Of a stretch of 47,392 bases of DNA, positions 34,179 to 43,098 are shown one piece after another (position 1 is the stretch's first letter; every line of letters starts with the position of its first letter). Where the stretch lies: the NCBI GenBank assembly GCA_014584465.1, contig JACTMU010000096.1, positions 1-47,392 of the forward strand, in the 5' to 3' direction. The notes beneath the pieces were generated by a model. The model was not told the origin of the DNA and did no database searches. It saw nothing but the letters and a program-made list of their open reading frames with translations. The translations under genes were made by a program, and so were the position numbers. This DNA is from Pseudomonadota bacterium. GTDB taxonomy: Bacteria > Bdellovibrionota > Bdellovibrionia > Bdellovibrionales > JACTMU01.

Positions 34179-36200
34179 ATGAAACCTCTGATTTCGGCAC
34201 GGGATCTCTCATTGGTCTACCAAAAGGATGCTCAATCCACTCGAGTTCTAGATGAGGTTGACATTGAGATCCACCAAGGGGAGATGGTGGCCATTCAGGG
34301 GCCTTCGGGATCGGGGAAGTCGACGCTGCTCTACATTTTGGGGTGTCTACTTCAACCCACGGGTGGAGTCATCGAGATCGCAGGGCAAGATGTTTCGACG
34401 CTTTCGGGTGATGAACTCGCCAAACTGCGAAGTCAAAGTTTGGGCTTTGTCTTTCAACAGTTTCATCTTCTGCCAAAGACCGACATATTGGACAATGTTT
34501 TGATGCCGGCCCAATACTCAGAGCGAAACTTTGAAGAGGCACCTCGGGATCGAGCATTGAAGTTGATTCGGGCTCTCGGACTTGAGGATCGGGTGGGCCA
34601 TTTCCCCAACCAACTCTCAGGGGGGCAGCAGCAACGAGTCGCCATTGCGCGTGCCTTGATCAACGACCCCGACATCATCTTGGCGGACGAGCCCACAGGG
34701 AATTTAGATTCCAAGACCTCCAAACAGATTTTGGATCTTTTGCGCGAGTTGAATTCCAAGTGGCACAAGACGGTAGTGATCATCACCCATGACCATGAAG
34801 TTGCCTCTCTATGTGATCGAGTTCTCTTCATGAAGGATGGTAAGATTCAAAGTTCTGGGTCCGTTGAAAAACAGCAGAGAGATTTGGTGGTTCGACCTAA
34901 ATCAAAAAGTACAAGACCAATACTTTCTCATTTAACTCCTTTTCTAGCGATTCAAAATTTTTTACCTATGGCCATTCGCAGTTTGAATCGCAATCGTGTC
35001 CGGTCTACGTTGACCATGTTGGGGGTCTCCGTGGGAATTGCGGCCGTTTTGGTTCTGGTCACTCTTGGTCAGTTTACCAAGAATCGAATTCTTGCCGGAT
35101 ATGCGGATCTTGGAGTCAATACCATTCTTTTTCATGGAAATCGAAACTGGGAACAAAAGGCTACAGACCTGGTTCCGGTGAGTTTTCAGTCGTTTGAGTG
35201 GAATCGTGATCTTCAGCCACTGAAGCAGTTGTTCCCTCAGATTCGTCGTATTGCCCCGATCCTGATGGGATGGAAATCTGCGGCCACATTTGGTGGGAGG
35301 ATCGTGGATTCCGATGTGCGCATCATTGGGACCAACAGCGAATCCCTTCACATTACCAATCGTAAGATGCTCTACGGTCGAAATTTCTCTCCTGATGAGG
35401 TGGATCGAAAGAGTTCGGTTTGCATCATTGGATTTGAGATTGGTCAAAGACTCTTCTCGAACTTAAATCCCATCGGTCAAGCTCTCAGATTGACTCTTGA
35501 GGACAGCCCTCTTGGTTGTAATGTCATTGGGGTACTTGAATCTACGACAAGTAACCAAGACTGGATGAAGCCCAATCTTCAGATCTTCATTCCCTACACG
35601 ATTTTCCAAGGATTAAGAATCGACTGGGCGAGTGACATTCGAAGAGTATTGATCCAGCTCGAGGCAGATTCGGAGATTGAGACCACCGGTGGGGCCATTC
35701 GCACTCTCTTTGAGCAAAAATATGGACCTTCAGGGCGATTTCGAGTCGATTCCGATAGCCTTTTGCTTGCTCAAATGGAGAGATTTCTCAATCTCTTTAC
35801 GGTTTTGTTGGGGTCCATTGCCTTTGTAACCCTTGGGGTGGGAGGTGTGGGGATCACCAACATGATGTTGGTCTCAGTCTCAGAGCGTTTTCGAGAGATC
35901 GGAATTCGTAAAGCCGTGGGAGCCACCGATCAGGCCATTCGCTTTCAGTTCCTCTCAGAGGCTGTGGTGATTTGCCTATTGGCAGGCCTTTTAGGTCTTG
36001 GTGTGGGATTTTTTCTCTATGAGGGTGCCATTTGGGGAGCCAGCAAGTTTTCAAGCAAGCTCACCTTCGAGTGGATTTTTGATGAGGTCGCCCTCGTGCT
36101 CTCCTTTGTGTCCATTCTGGCCGTGGGCCTATTAAGTGGCCTATTCCCGGCCCTTAAGGCCCAAAATCTTCAAGTCATCGAGGCCTTGCGTTCCGAGTAG
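34179..36200 (+). CDS. MacB-like ABC transporter, ATPase fused to permease
   Basis: Inner-membrane ABC transporter of 673 residues. The N-terminal nucleotide-binding domain has Walker A GPSGSGKST, a Q-loop in GFVFQQ, the signature LSGGQQQRVAIARAL and Walker B IILADEPTGNLD with the H-loop THD. The C-terminal half has the MacB/FtsX topology: one helix after RSTLTMLGVSVGIAAVLVLV, a large periplasmic domain, then three helices including GGVGITNMMLVSVSERFREIGIRKAVGA. With the upstream adaptor and TolC protein it forms a tripartite exporter. Family members export macrolides, lipopeptides, toxins or lipoproteins; the cargo here is unknown. Confidence 0.92.
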   Translation: MKPLISARDLSLVYQKDAQSTRVLDEVDIEIHQGEMVAIQGPSGSGKSTLLYILGCLLQPTGGVIEIAGQDVSTLSGDELAKLRSQSLGFVFQQFHLLPKTDILDNVLMPAQYSERNFEEAPRDRALKLIRALGLEDRVGHFPNQLSGGQQQRVAIARALINDPDIILADEPTGNLDSKTSKQILDLLRELNSKWHKTVVIITHDHEVASLCDRVLFMKDGKIQSSGSVEKQQRDLVVRPKSKSTRPILSHLTPFLAIQNFLPMAIRSLNRNRVRSTLTMLGVSVGIAAVLVLVTLGQFTKNRILAGYADLGVNTILFHGNRNWEQKATDLVPVSFQSFEWNRDLQPLKQLFPQIRRIAPILMGWKSAATFGGRIVDSDVRIIGTNSESLHITNRKMLYGRNFSPDEVDRKSSVCIIGFEIGQRLFSNLNPIGQALRLTLEDSPLGCNVIGVLESTTSNQDWMKPNLQIFIPYTIFQGLRIDWASDIRRVLIQLEADSEIETTGGAIRTLFEQKYGPSGRFRVDSDSLLLAQMERFLNLFTVLLGSIAFVTLGVGGVGITNMMLVSVSERFREIGIRKAVGATDQAIRFQFLSEAVVICLLAGLLGLGVGFFLYEGAIWGASKFSSKLTFEWIFDEVALVLSFVSILAVGLLSGLFPALKAQNLQVIEALRSE

Positions 36201-36218
36201 ACCCATTGGCCATTATTC

Positions 36219-38120
36219 TTAGAAATGGTCGATGATTAAGGGTGACTCTTCCCTCTTTGACTTTTCTTCGTTGGATGTGGAGCCCGTCGGTTGAAGCGCC
36301 GACCTCCTAGGGCCGCCGCCGGGCCGAGTCACAATGACCATGCTCTGAGATAATTCATCCATGGCGATTCTCATTACGGGCCAATCACTAAAGAGTTCGG
36401 GTCGCATTTCTTTTGGCAGTCCGATCTGCTTCGCGGTATCAAGAACTTGTTTGCGATTGAAGAGGCGATAGCACCCGCTATGATGATGGTCGTGTAGGTT
36501 TCCTAGGGGAACAAAGGCCATTTTGCCATTTTCCGTTTTCCAATCTCTCTTTCTAAGTTGAGCGCATCGATCCCAGGTCATTGAATTTCTAAATCGCGTT
36601 TCGCGGTCACCCTCCTTTTTTGCTCTCTCAGATTCGATGTTCCAGATGGAATCCAATGTTTCTTGGCTGTCCAGGCCCAGGCGATAGACAAACTCCATTG
36701 CAAATTCATCAGCTTGTTGTTCTGAAGTAAATTGGCCCAATCTCTGCTCTTCAATGCGGGTCATAAGGGCAATTTTTGCGCTCTCCACTTCAATGAGGCG
36801 ATCGTTGATCTTCTCTAGTGTGTGAAACAGATTGGTCTGCAGAGGAATCTCCTCGCGAAAGTAATTCTCCAAAGATGAAGAATTGATAAGATCTCGAAAA
36901 TCAACAAAGCTAGAGTCATCCAGCTGTCGAGAACAGCTCTTCATATTGAATTCAAAATCAAGATATGCACGCTCAACACTTTCTTCTACAAATCCGCATC
37001 CGAAGCAATCGAGATCCCAAGCCCATCTCTGTTTCGCCGCTTGAGTGGCCTGACGGCATTGACAGTCAGGCCCTGTGCATTGGAGGTTCTCAGGGATCTC
37101 CTTAGCAAGGTTCATCAAAAGTCGATACATGCGATGATCATAGTAGGCCTCCTCGATTCGAGGCTCAGGAATGGGCATTGTAAAATTTTTAATCTGATTG
37201 ATCTCATTCGAGTCAGGCAAAGCCAAGGGTTTGGCAAACTTTTGCGAATCCATGGCACTGTACCAGTAATCGTAGAGGTCCTCTAAGAAGGTGAGAGTTG
37301 TATGGTTGTAGTAGTAGTGTCCTAATTCGTGGGCGACGGTCGTAAGAACGGCATGGTAGGAGTCGGCCATAGCTAAAAAGGCTGAGGTCAAATTGATGAC
37401 GGGTGATGATGCGTAGATCATGATCTTCTCGGCTTGTCGGTACCGCGTAATACCACTCAACTCACAGGGTCGATCTTGGTTACGATCTCCAATAAGGAAT
37501 CGTTCACCATCAGCGGACAAGGAGAGGGTGCATTTTCCTCCTAGAGAATTGAACCACTTTTCAAGTTGGTCGGCATCGCCCGACCACTCGCTCTGAGCGC
37601 ATTCGGGATCGCGTTGCCCCGGGGCGACACCGAGTAGGTTGCTTCGTATCTTGTCTGGCAAGAGGAGCAGCTTCTCATGCTTCTTATCTGGGTCGAGGCC
37701 TTGAGACTTGGTGCCAATGAATGTAGCTGGTTTGTTGACGCAAATTGGGATGCTGCTTGCCCACGCATTGGCATTCTTAGATTGCACCACCCGAATGATG
37801 GGCCGTGGGGCAGGAAGGGAGGCGCCTGTCATTTGCTGGTGGAGTTGTCCGACCTGTTGGTGGATATCATCGGCCCAACTCTGTAGAACCTCACCCAACC
37901 GTCGTTCAACATCAATGGATGGGTTCAAGGTCCGTCCTACTTGAAATGGCGGTTCGATGGCGGAGCGCTCAAAGTCAGACTCTGGATATTCGGTGATCGC
38001 CCAATGAAACGGCGACACCTTGTAGAACTGTCGAACGTAAGAAGGTGTTGATTGGGCTTGAGCCTTCCAAGCATCGAAGAGCACAAACTCCAACACCAGG
38101 AGACTGAATAAAATTTTCAT
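36219..38120 (-). CDS. Large secreted M48-like zinc metalloprotease
   Basis: Exported protein of 633 residues with a signal peptide (FSLLVLEFVLFDAWKAQA). The zinc site is H264-E-L-G-H268 and a likely third ligand lies in E467-QQAD-E of the pattern ExxAD typical of M48 peptidases. The two are about 200 residues apart, much farther than in HtpX/Oma1, with a Cys-rich helical insertion (about 345-400). Many cysteines suggest disulfides outside the cytoplasm. ATG 38120 has AAGGAGT upstream. It is the downstream member of a leftward series of three HExxH proteins. The C terminus is Ser/Lys-rich without clear structure. Confidence 0.75.
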   Translation of the reverse strand: MKILFSLLVLEFVLFDAWKAQAQSTPSYVRQFYKVSPFHWAITEYPESDFERSAIEPPFQVGRTLNPSIDVERRLGEVLQSWADDIHQQVGQLHQQMTGASLPAPRPIIRVVQSKNANAWASSIPICVNKPATFIGTKSQGLDPDKKHEKLLLLPDKIRSNLLGVAPGQRDPECAQSEWSGDADQLEKWFNSLGGKCTLSLSADGERFLIGDRNQDRPCELSGITRYRQAEKIMIYASSPVINLTSAFLAMADSYHAVLTTVAHELGHYYYNHTTLTFLEDLYDYWYSAMDSQKFAKPLALPDSNEINQIKNFTMPIPEPRIEEAYYDHRMYRLLMNLAKEIPENLQCTGPDCQCRQATQAAKQRWAWDLDCFGCGFVEESVERAYLDFEFNMKSCSRQLDDSSFVDFRDLINSSSLENYFREEIPLQTNLFHTLEKINDRLIEVESAKIALMTRIEEQRLGQFTSEQQADEFAMEFVYRLGLDSQETLDSIWNIESERAKKEGDRETRFRNSMTWDRCAQLRKRDWKTENGKMAFVPLGNLHDHHHSGCYRLFNRKQVLDTAKQIGLPKEMRPELFSDWPVMRIAMDELSQSMVIVTRPGGGPRRSALQPTGSTSNEEKSKREESPLIIDHF

Positions 38121-38273
38121 CGTACACTCCTTAACGAAGACTCAAAACAGAAGACAGATCCAAAATCCTCTAGAAGGCCTGCCTGCATTCTATCAGGTGC
38201 ATTCAAGAAACTCAATTTCATTGAAAATTCTATAGGATCTAGAGAGTCATGGCTGCAAGTGTAAGAAATCTCA

Positions 38274-38314
38274 AGAAAAGAGTACTTTTCTGTTGGTCTT
38301 CAAAAGTGAAAGAC
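38274..38314 (-). terminator. Possible hairpin pair between HExxH genes
   Basis: Read leftward, a 6-bp hairpin (GGTCTT/AAGACC, 38294-38314) is followed by a 7-bp one (AGAAAAG/CTTTTCT, 38274-38291) and TGAGATTTCTT. They lie just after the stop of the 38.3-kb lipoprotein gene. The stems are weak and the T-run is broken, so terminator activity is uncertain. Confidence 0.3.
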
Positions 38315-38321
38315 CTCGGAA

Positions 38322-39542
38322 TTAGGGTAGCTCCGTAAGAAGCTTCGACCGCCATTCCGACTCAACGGTTTCTAGAGAAGCCCCATAGTATTTGAGAAAA
38401 AGATCGAGGATTTCGATCTTACTATTTTGATTTTCAGGGTTTATAGAAGCATAGAAGCGCTTGAATTGCTCCATGTCATTTCTTTGTAGGAGAAAACCAA
38501 CAAACGAGCAAGCAACGGGATAGTGGATGTCGCCAATGGTGGACCATTCGCCAGAATAGAATCGATCTGAGGTGATCACTGTTCCCAGAGAGGGAAGGCG
38601 TTTTTCCATGACCAATCTCTTTGCCCACCAACTGCATGAGTGGTTTCGCCATCCATTTTGAACGATCTCCTGACCCAAATGAACTGCGATTCCTTCGCTG
38701 AACAGACCTGAATGACGTCCAATCTGCGAAAAAAGAAGGTGGGTCGTCTCATGCATATCGACAGGAAATTCACACGAATAGACACGATCACGATATTCTT
38801 CGACGTAGTTACCCCTGTTGGCTTGGTATCTCATTAGAGACGATCTATCCTGATAAAAATAGAAATTAAACTTGCGATCCAATTCTAGATTTGCGACTTT
38901 TTGAATCTGGGTCAAAGATTTTTCGAAGTTTTGAAGGATCGAATGAATCGATTGGTCCGTTTTAGTGTCCTCTTCTAAGTAAAAGTAGTTGAAGTGTATT
39001 CGCTCAACCTTTCGATACAATGGGAGTTTTTCAACAACAGCCATTTTCCATGGAGAACCATAGTTGTTGTCCGACATCTTTCCGGGCACATGAAAGGTCA
39101 TGAACCCAATCTCCACGATTTCTCCAGGGTTGATCCAGATGTAACGAAGGCCATCCTTTCCTCGGAGAAGCGTCTTTGAGAGCATAATCCGTTGCACTTG
39201 GTTCGTGCTACTGACATCTGACAACGATACATATTGAAAAGTGATCTGGTCACGATCTGTAAAACGACTTACTGTAGATTCCGTATTGTACACCAAAAGA
39301 ATAGGATCTATGGTCCGTGGAAGCTCCGGGTACCAGACAACAGACGTCTCTTTTCGAAAGGTTGTCTTCGCGGCAATTTGTTCAAAACACTTTAAATTAA
39401 CCTCCTTGCAGGTCAATGAGCCACTCGTTACTGAGATCGGCTGATGAGAGCAAGAAAGCAGAAAAAAGGACATGACACAAAAAAGATTCTTGTGCTTGTC
39501 GATAAAACAAATCCAACCGCGATTGTAAAATCTATTGATCAC
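38322..39542 (-). CDS. Zincin-type lipoprotein (HExxH), family unknown
   Basis: Predicted lipoprotein of 406 residues (lipobox FLLSC). The zinc motif is MHETTHLLF and a downstream Glu in GLFSEGIAVHLGQ is placed like the third ligand of gluzincins, so a peptidase of the MA clan is likely. The GTG at 39542 is chosen because it overlaps the stop of the upstream gene as GTGA; the open frame extends to an ATG at 39575 inside that gene. The preceding gene is also a HExxH lipoprotein with an in-frame stop, so the pair may have formed a functional unit. Base composition is more AT-rich than in the efflux operon. Confidence 0.7.
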   Translation of the reverse strand: MINRFYNRGWICFIDKHKNLFCVMSFFLLSCSHQPISVTSGSLTCKEVNLKCFEQIAAKTTFRKETSVVWYPELPRTIDPILLVYNTESTVSRFTDRDQITFQYVSLSDVSSTNQVQRIMLSKTLLRGKDGLRYIWINPGEIVEIGFMTFHVPGKMSDNNYGSPWKMAVVEKLPLYRKVERIHFNYFYLEEDTKTDQSIHSILQNFEKSLTQIQKVANLELDRKFNFYFYQDRSSLMRYQANRGNYVEEYRDRVYSCEFPVDMHETTHLLFSQIGRHSGLFSEGIAVHLGQEIVQNGWRNHSCSWWAKRLVMEKRLPSLGTVITSDRFYSGEWSTIGDIHYPVACSFVGFLLQRNDMEQFKRFYASINPENQNSKIEILDLFLKYYGASLETVESEWRSKLLTELP

Positions 39543-40639
39543 TTGACGAGAATGAATGCTTGTACGTTTGCACATAAGTCTCCAAGTTCTTCGATGAGTT
39601 TCGAATCCATAGGCCGATTGCTTCCCAAGTACGACTTAACTTTTGGATATATGATGTGCGCAAATGAATTGACCCATCTATCTCTATACCATGAGTTTTG
39701 TTCTAATTCCCGCCTATACTTATCAGGATGAACCTTTTCAAGAAAATACATTTGTCCTATTGCAACCGCCAAAGGTTCTTCCAATATTCTATACTTTTTC
39801 ATTTTTCCTTGAATTGGGCATTTTTTCAAAAAAATATTTGTATATTCCTTCTTGTTTATTAGATTCTGTAAAGTGGAGAGGGAGTGAATCACTTCATGAA
39901 ACGCAATATCGGCATCGAGCGACTGAAGGTGCATCTTCGGATTTTTCCGAAGTATTAAATAATCGCCCGTTGGTGACGCATTGTCGTGGTTGATCGGTGG
40001 CCACCACGTGAAAAGTACTGTGTATTTGATGGGACGGTTCAAATTATAGAATCTAAAGGCTCGATTCATCACATCAATCACAGAAGGTTCCGTGAAGACT
40101 TCATTTATTTTCTCTATGGTGTCCTTAAATGCAGCACTCTCGGCCAAATAGGTGTCAACAAGAGGTGCAAAATGATTATAAAATCGTTCATAAAACTCAA
40201 AATCATCACTTGAAATATCCTTCTTGAGGTTTACAAGAGCTTCATGCAGGAATTCTGAACCATAAAATGAGAGTTCCAAAGGATCAGATTTCAGGAAGCC
40301 GATTGTAGAAAAGAAGCCATTTCGATTCAATAGAGGATCCTTTTCTTCTGCATTCGGATCGCTTTCATATTTCCATCGTAACGTGGAATAGGTATCGAGA
40401 AGTTCTTTCTCCTTTGAAGACAGCGGGGTTTTTCTTTCCCAGTGCTTTCTGTATTCACCCTCATCTTGTCAAAACTCATGCTGATACAGGGCCACACAAT
40501 CCAATATGTCGAAGATGATTGCATTTGTATTGTATTGAGCGCTTAACTCTACATTTGGTCTATTTTTATGAAACTCTTCAGGGCCGAGGGTGTGGCAAGC
40601 CCCAATGAGGAAACTAACGAACAATGCACAATGCCTCAT
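39539..40639 (-). pseudogene. Zincin-type lipoprotein gene interrupted by an in-frame TGA
   Basis: ATG 40639 (AAGGAAGG upstream) opens a lipoprotein (MRHCALFVSFLIGAC) that stops at TGA 40469-40471 after 56 residues. The same frame continues without any further stop to 39539, encoding 310 more residues. These include the zinc motif FHEVIHSL and a Glu in RILEEPLAVA placed like a third ligand. Reading through the stop gives one coherent protein of about 367 residues. A TTG at 40330, with AAGGA 7 bases before it, could restart translation without the signal peptide. A nonsense mutation is the simplest reading; sequencing error is possible. The next gene's GTG overlaps the final stop. Confidence 0.75.
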
Positions 40640-40830
40640 GTTGAACCTTCCTTTGCACAAAAATATCGACCTTCTTATAGAGATCATAACCAATGCGGCT
40701 CGATCGATTTGGTGACTGGCGAGAGGTAGCATAAAGTACTCCAATTTGCCAAGGACATAGGAGATTCGAAAGGGAGCTCAATGGAGTGCCTTTGGTGGGC
40801 CGTCAGCCCATCGGTTCGATGGAAATTTTG

Positions 40831-41007
40831 CGTTTTGCTTTCACCCTGGCCAAGCGATGACTGAGTGGTACAGACAGGAGTGTGACTGAGATTTGCCTTG
40901 ATCTTGGCTACGAGAGCCTAGGTTCCTTCAGCACTCTTTTCAGCCGTAAAGTCGGCATCTCCCCTGAGTCCTACAGACGCAAAGCATCATGGACCATTCA
41001 AATTTAG
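40831..41007 (+). pseudogene. AraC-family HTH fragment
   Basis: The frame from about 40831 encodes RFAFTLAKR, then TGA, then LSGTDRSVTEICLDLGYESLGSFSTLFSRKVGISPESYRR, ending at TAG 41005-41007. This is the second helix-turn-helix and C terminus of an AraC-type regulator. The in-frame TGA at 40858 and the absence of the first HTH upstream show it is broken. In other genomes such small regulators often sit beside VOC and YciI-type genes, as here, so it probably once controlled the next genes. Confidence 0.8.
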
Positions 41008-41126
41008 CAACTTTGGAGAAGCGGATTTCTAGAAAGAGCTGTACCGTCCGGCCAAATTTTGAGGATCGTATGTCACCTGAGTGTGACGCGTTCTCATGGG
41101 TTCATAAAGAAAAATGGAGGATTGTG

Positions 41127-41495
41127 ATGAGTAAACATTTTGAAGTCGGAACGGTCTGCTGGTTTGAGATTCCTGTTGCAGATTTGACAAAAGCCAAGGC
41201 TTTTTACGGTGAGCTCTTTGGATGGAAATTTGTACCAATGAGTGACGATTATCTGATGATTCAGGTGGGAGAGCAGATGATTGGTGGCTTACGAAATAAA
41301 ATGGGATCTCAGGTGAGCGTTGATTCCCCTGTGATCTACCTGGTTGTGGAAAAGATCGATGATTCCATTGAAAGAGCCAGAAAACTTGGTGCGGAGTTGA
41401 TTGGCAAACGAACGGTCATCAGTCCAGACGATGGCATTTATCAGTGGTTTCGAGATTTAGATGGCAATCTCGTATCTCTTTGGGCAAAATCATAG
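41127..41495 (+). CDS. VOC (glyoxalase/bleomycin-resistance fold) protein
   Basis: Protein of 122 residues of the vicinal oxygen chelate superfamily. It has the paired beta-alpha-beta modules: GTVCWFEIPVADLTKAKAFYGELFGWKF, then SPVIYLVVEKIDDSIERARKLGAELI, then the GIYQWFRDLDGNLVSLW ending. The fold supports many reactions and resistance functions; the substrate is unknown. GGAGGA lies 5 bases before ATG 41127. The open frame starts further upstream at 40989, but that part lies on the AraC remnant. Confidence 0.88.
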   Translation: MSKHFEVGTVCWFEIPVADLTKAKAFYGELFGWKFVPMSDDYLMIQVGEQMIGGLRNKMGSQVSVDSPVIYLVVEKIDDSIERARKLGAELIGKRTVISPDDGIYQWFRDLDGNLVSLWAKS

Positions 41496-41511
41496 CGAGC
41501 AACGGGTTACA

Positions 41512-41693
41512 ACCCGGATCTGAAATTAGAAATGGGCTAAAAACCATGAAATCCGCCACCAGAGCAGAAGTGCTCGAAAAAATAGACCTCACCAGTATCA
41601 CTGGGGATACGCCTCGGCCTATTTTCTCTGCGCTTTATGCTCTGGCAGCACCTTTGATGATTTTTATCTCCATTTCTAATTTCAGATCCGGGT
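41512..41693. mobile_element. MITE-like 182-bp imperfect palindrome
   Basis: The ends 41512-41535 and 41670-41693 are 24-bp perfect inverted repeats (outer ACCCGGATCTGAAATTAG). Inside, the two halves are also related: CCAGAGCA and AAAATAG with their reverse complements fall at matching positions. No coding sequence is inside. It starts 16 bp after the VOC stop and its last base is immediately before the ATG of the YciI-like gene. A solo copy of one end is at 10577-10601. Confidence 0.85.
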
Positions 41694-42014
41694 ATGAAAA
41701 AAGGCGAGTTTATATGCATGTTGACACCAGGACGTTCGAATTTTCACAAGACGGTGACCGAGGAGAAGGGTCAACTCCTGGCCCAACATGCGAATTATCT
41801 GATGGAGAGATTTGAGTTGGGCGAGATCATTTTTGCAGGTCCTTCTGTAGAAGAAAACGAGGACCACTTTGGCATTGTCGTATTGGAAGTGGAAGACAAA
41901 GAGAGAGCAAAAGAGATTATGAATGCCGATCCGGCAGTGAAGCATGGAATTTTGAAGTCCCATGTGACTCAATTCTCCGTTTTTCTCATGCGAGATAAGG
42001 TAGGGAATGGTTGA
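41694..42014 (+). CDS. YciI-like (YCII-related) small protein
   Basis: A 106-residue single-domain protein of the YCII/DGPF superfamily, ferredoxin-like fold. Recognisable features are FICMLTPGRSNFHKTVTEEKGQLLAQHANYLMERFELGEIIFAGPS, EDHFGIVVLEVEDKERAKEIMNADPAVKHGIL. The conserved His and Asp of the family are present. Function is unknown beyond a possible small enzyme role. The ATG directly abuts the palindromic element; the only ribosome-binding candidate upstream (CCGGGT) belongs to that element. Confidence 0.85.
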   Translation: MKKGEFICMLTPGRSNFHKTVTEEKGQLLAQHANYLMERFELGEIIFAGPSVEENEDHFGIVVLEVEDKERAKEIMNADPAVKHGILKSHVTQFSVFLMRDKVGNG

Positions 42015-42056
42015 GCATCTGATGGGTTTGATGGGGTGCCCAATGGGAGGTCAAGA

Positions 42057-42656
42057 ATGGGGTTGAGGCTTTTTGAGTACTCAGTGACTCGATCGTTTCG
42101 TTGCAGGTGGTTGTTGCAAGAATTGAATGTGCCATTTGAGGCGGTAACGATCGATCTGTCCAAGGATGAGCAGAGAAGTCTTAAGTTTTTAAAGCTAAAT
42201 CCAAATGGGAGAGTTCCCGTTCTAGATGACGAGGGTTTTATTCTTTTTGAATCAGGAGCGATATGCACCTATTTGGCCGACAAGTACCCAGAGAGGTCAT
42301 TGATTCCCAAGGTGGGATCGCGTGACCGTGCCCTGCATGACCAATGGATGTACTTCTGCGTGACCGAGCTTGAGCAACCTTTGTGGACCATTACGAAACA
42401 TTCAAGAATCCTCCCAGAGGAAAAACGCATTGCGAGCACGATCCCATTGGCTCAAGAGGAGTTTCAAAAGGTGGCCAAGGTTGTTGAGGACCATCTTGGT
42501 GATCGTTCCTATATGATCGGGAAGAGTTTTTCACTCGTTGACATTTTCATTGGGCAGACACTCTTGTGGGCCTCTTGGTACAAGCTTCTGAGAGAGTTCC
42601 CTCGCCTAAGTGAATACGTCAGCCATCTTAAGTCACGCGAAGCTTTTCCGCGTTGA
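42057..42656 (+). CDS. Glutathione S-transferase family protein
   Basis: Protein of 199 residues with an N-terminal thioredoxin-like domain (LRLFEYSVTRSFRCRWLLQELNVPFE, LNPNGRVPVLDDEGFILFESGAICTYLADKYP) and an all-helical C-terminal domain. The ESGAI segment is the glutathione-binding motif. The exact class and substrate cannot be named. ATG 42057 has GGGAGG 6 bases upstream. It follows the VOC and YciI-like genes, so the three may form a small detoxification group. Confidence 0.85.
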   Translation: MGLRLFEYSVTRSFRCRWLLQELNVPFEAVTIDLSKDEQRSLKFLKLNPNGRVPVLDDEGFILFESGAICTYLADKYPERSLIPKVGSRDRALHDQWMYFCVTELEQPLWTITKHSRILPEEKRIASTIPLAQEEFQKVAKVVEDHLGDRSYMIGKSFSLVDIFIGQTLLWASWYKLLREFPRLSEYVSHLKSREAFPR

Positions 42657-43098
42657 ACTGTACACATCGCTCCAGTGATCCACCGCCAGTTACAGAGGAA
42701 ATTACAATTGTTGATCTAGATTTGGAGATTCAATATTAAGAAATAATTGCCATTGGCAACATTTATCCTATCACCACGCAGAGCTCTGTGTTAGAGCTAC
42801 GTCATTTGAGCGTAGGGATATACCTGATGAAGTCCAAGGTGTTAAGAGATCTGTTTCCAATGGCACATGCGAGATAACGTATGGGCTAGTTGAACATCTG
42901 ATGTGGATGAATGCAGTAATATCCGTCAACTCGAGTGGTCATTCTTTAGGTGAATGGTTTCAACTTGATTTTCGTGAGGGCACATTTTAAAAGTTACTTC
43001 TGGCGAGGGGATCTGGGTTCTATTCGGTTCTAGTCAGGAAAGATAGGGATCTTAACTCGCTCACTTTGGTTATGACCTTTTTGAGGTTGAGGTAAGTT
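42657..43098. other. AT-rich stretch with an open frame of unclear status
   Basis: No recognised gene. One plus-strand frame is open from 42715 to TAA 42988-42990 (91 codons) and has a coding-like composition toward its end, but lacks an upstream start with a Shine-Dalgarno and resembles nothing I know. It may be a remnant. The last 40 bases hold GAGGTTGAGGTAAG, the likely ribosome-binding region of the next gene. Composition changes visibly from here to the right end. Confidence 0.35.

Noticed and set aside
40469-40471. Selenocysteine at the in-frame TGA of the zincin lipoprotein
   Set aside because: The position is far from the HExxH site, no bacterial SECIS-like hairpin is visible just downstream, and no selenocysteine machinery is present in the window.
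40469-40860. TGA reassigned as a sense codon, given two in-frame TGAs
   Set aside because: TGA is used as the clear stop of several intact genes here (for example the ClpX-like, CDF and beta-carbonic anhydrase neighbours), and the AraC fragment is truncated anyway.
41444-41815. 123-codon plus-strand open frame across the palindromic element
   Set aside because: It overlaps the VOC 3' end, the element and the YciI-like start in another frame; no family resemblance.
42715-42990. 91-codon open frame as a real gene
   Set aside because: No start codon with a ribosome-binding site and no recognised family; kept only as a note on the intergenic stretch.
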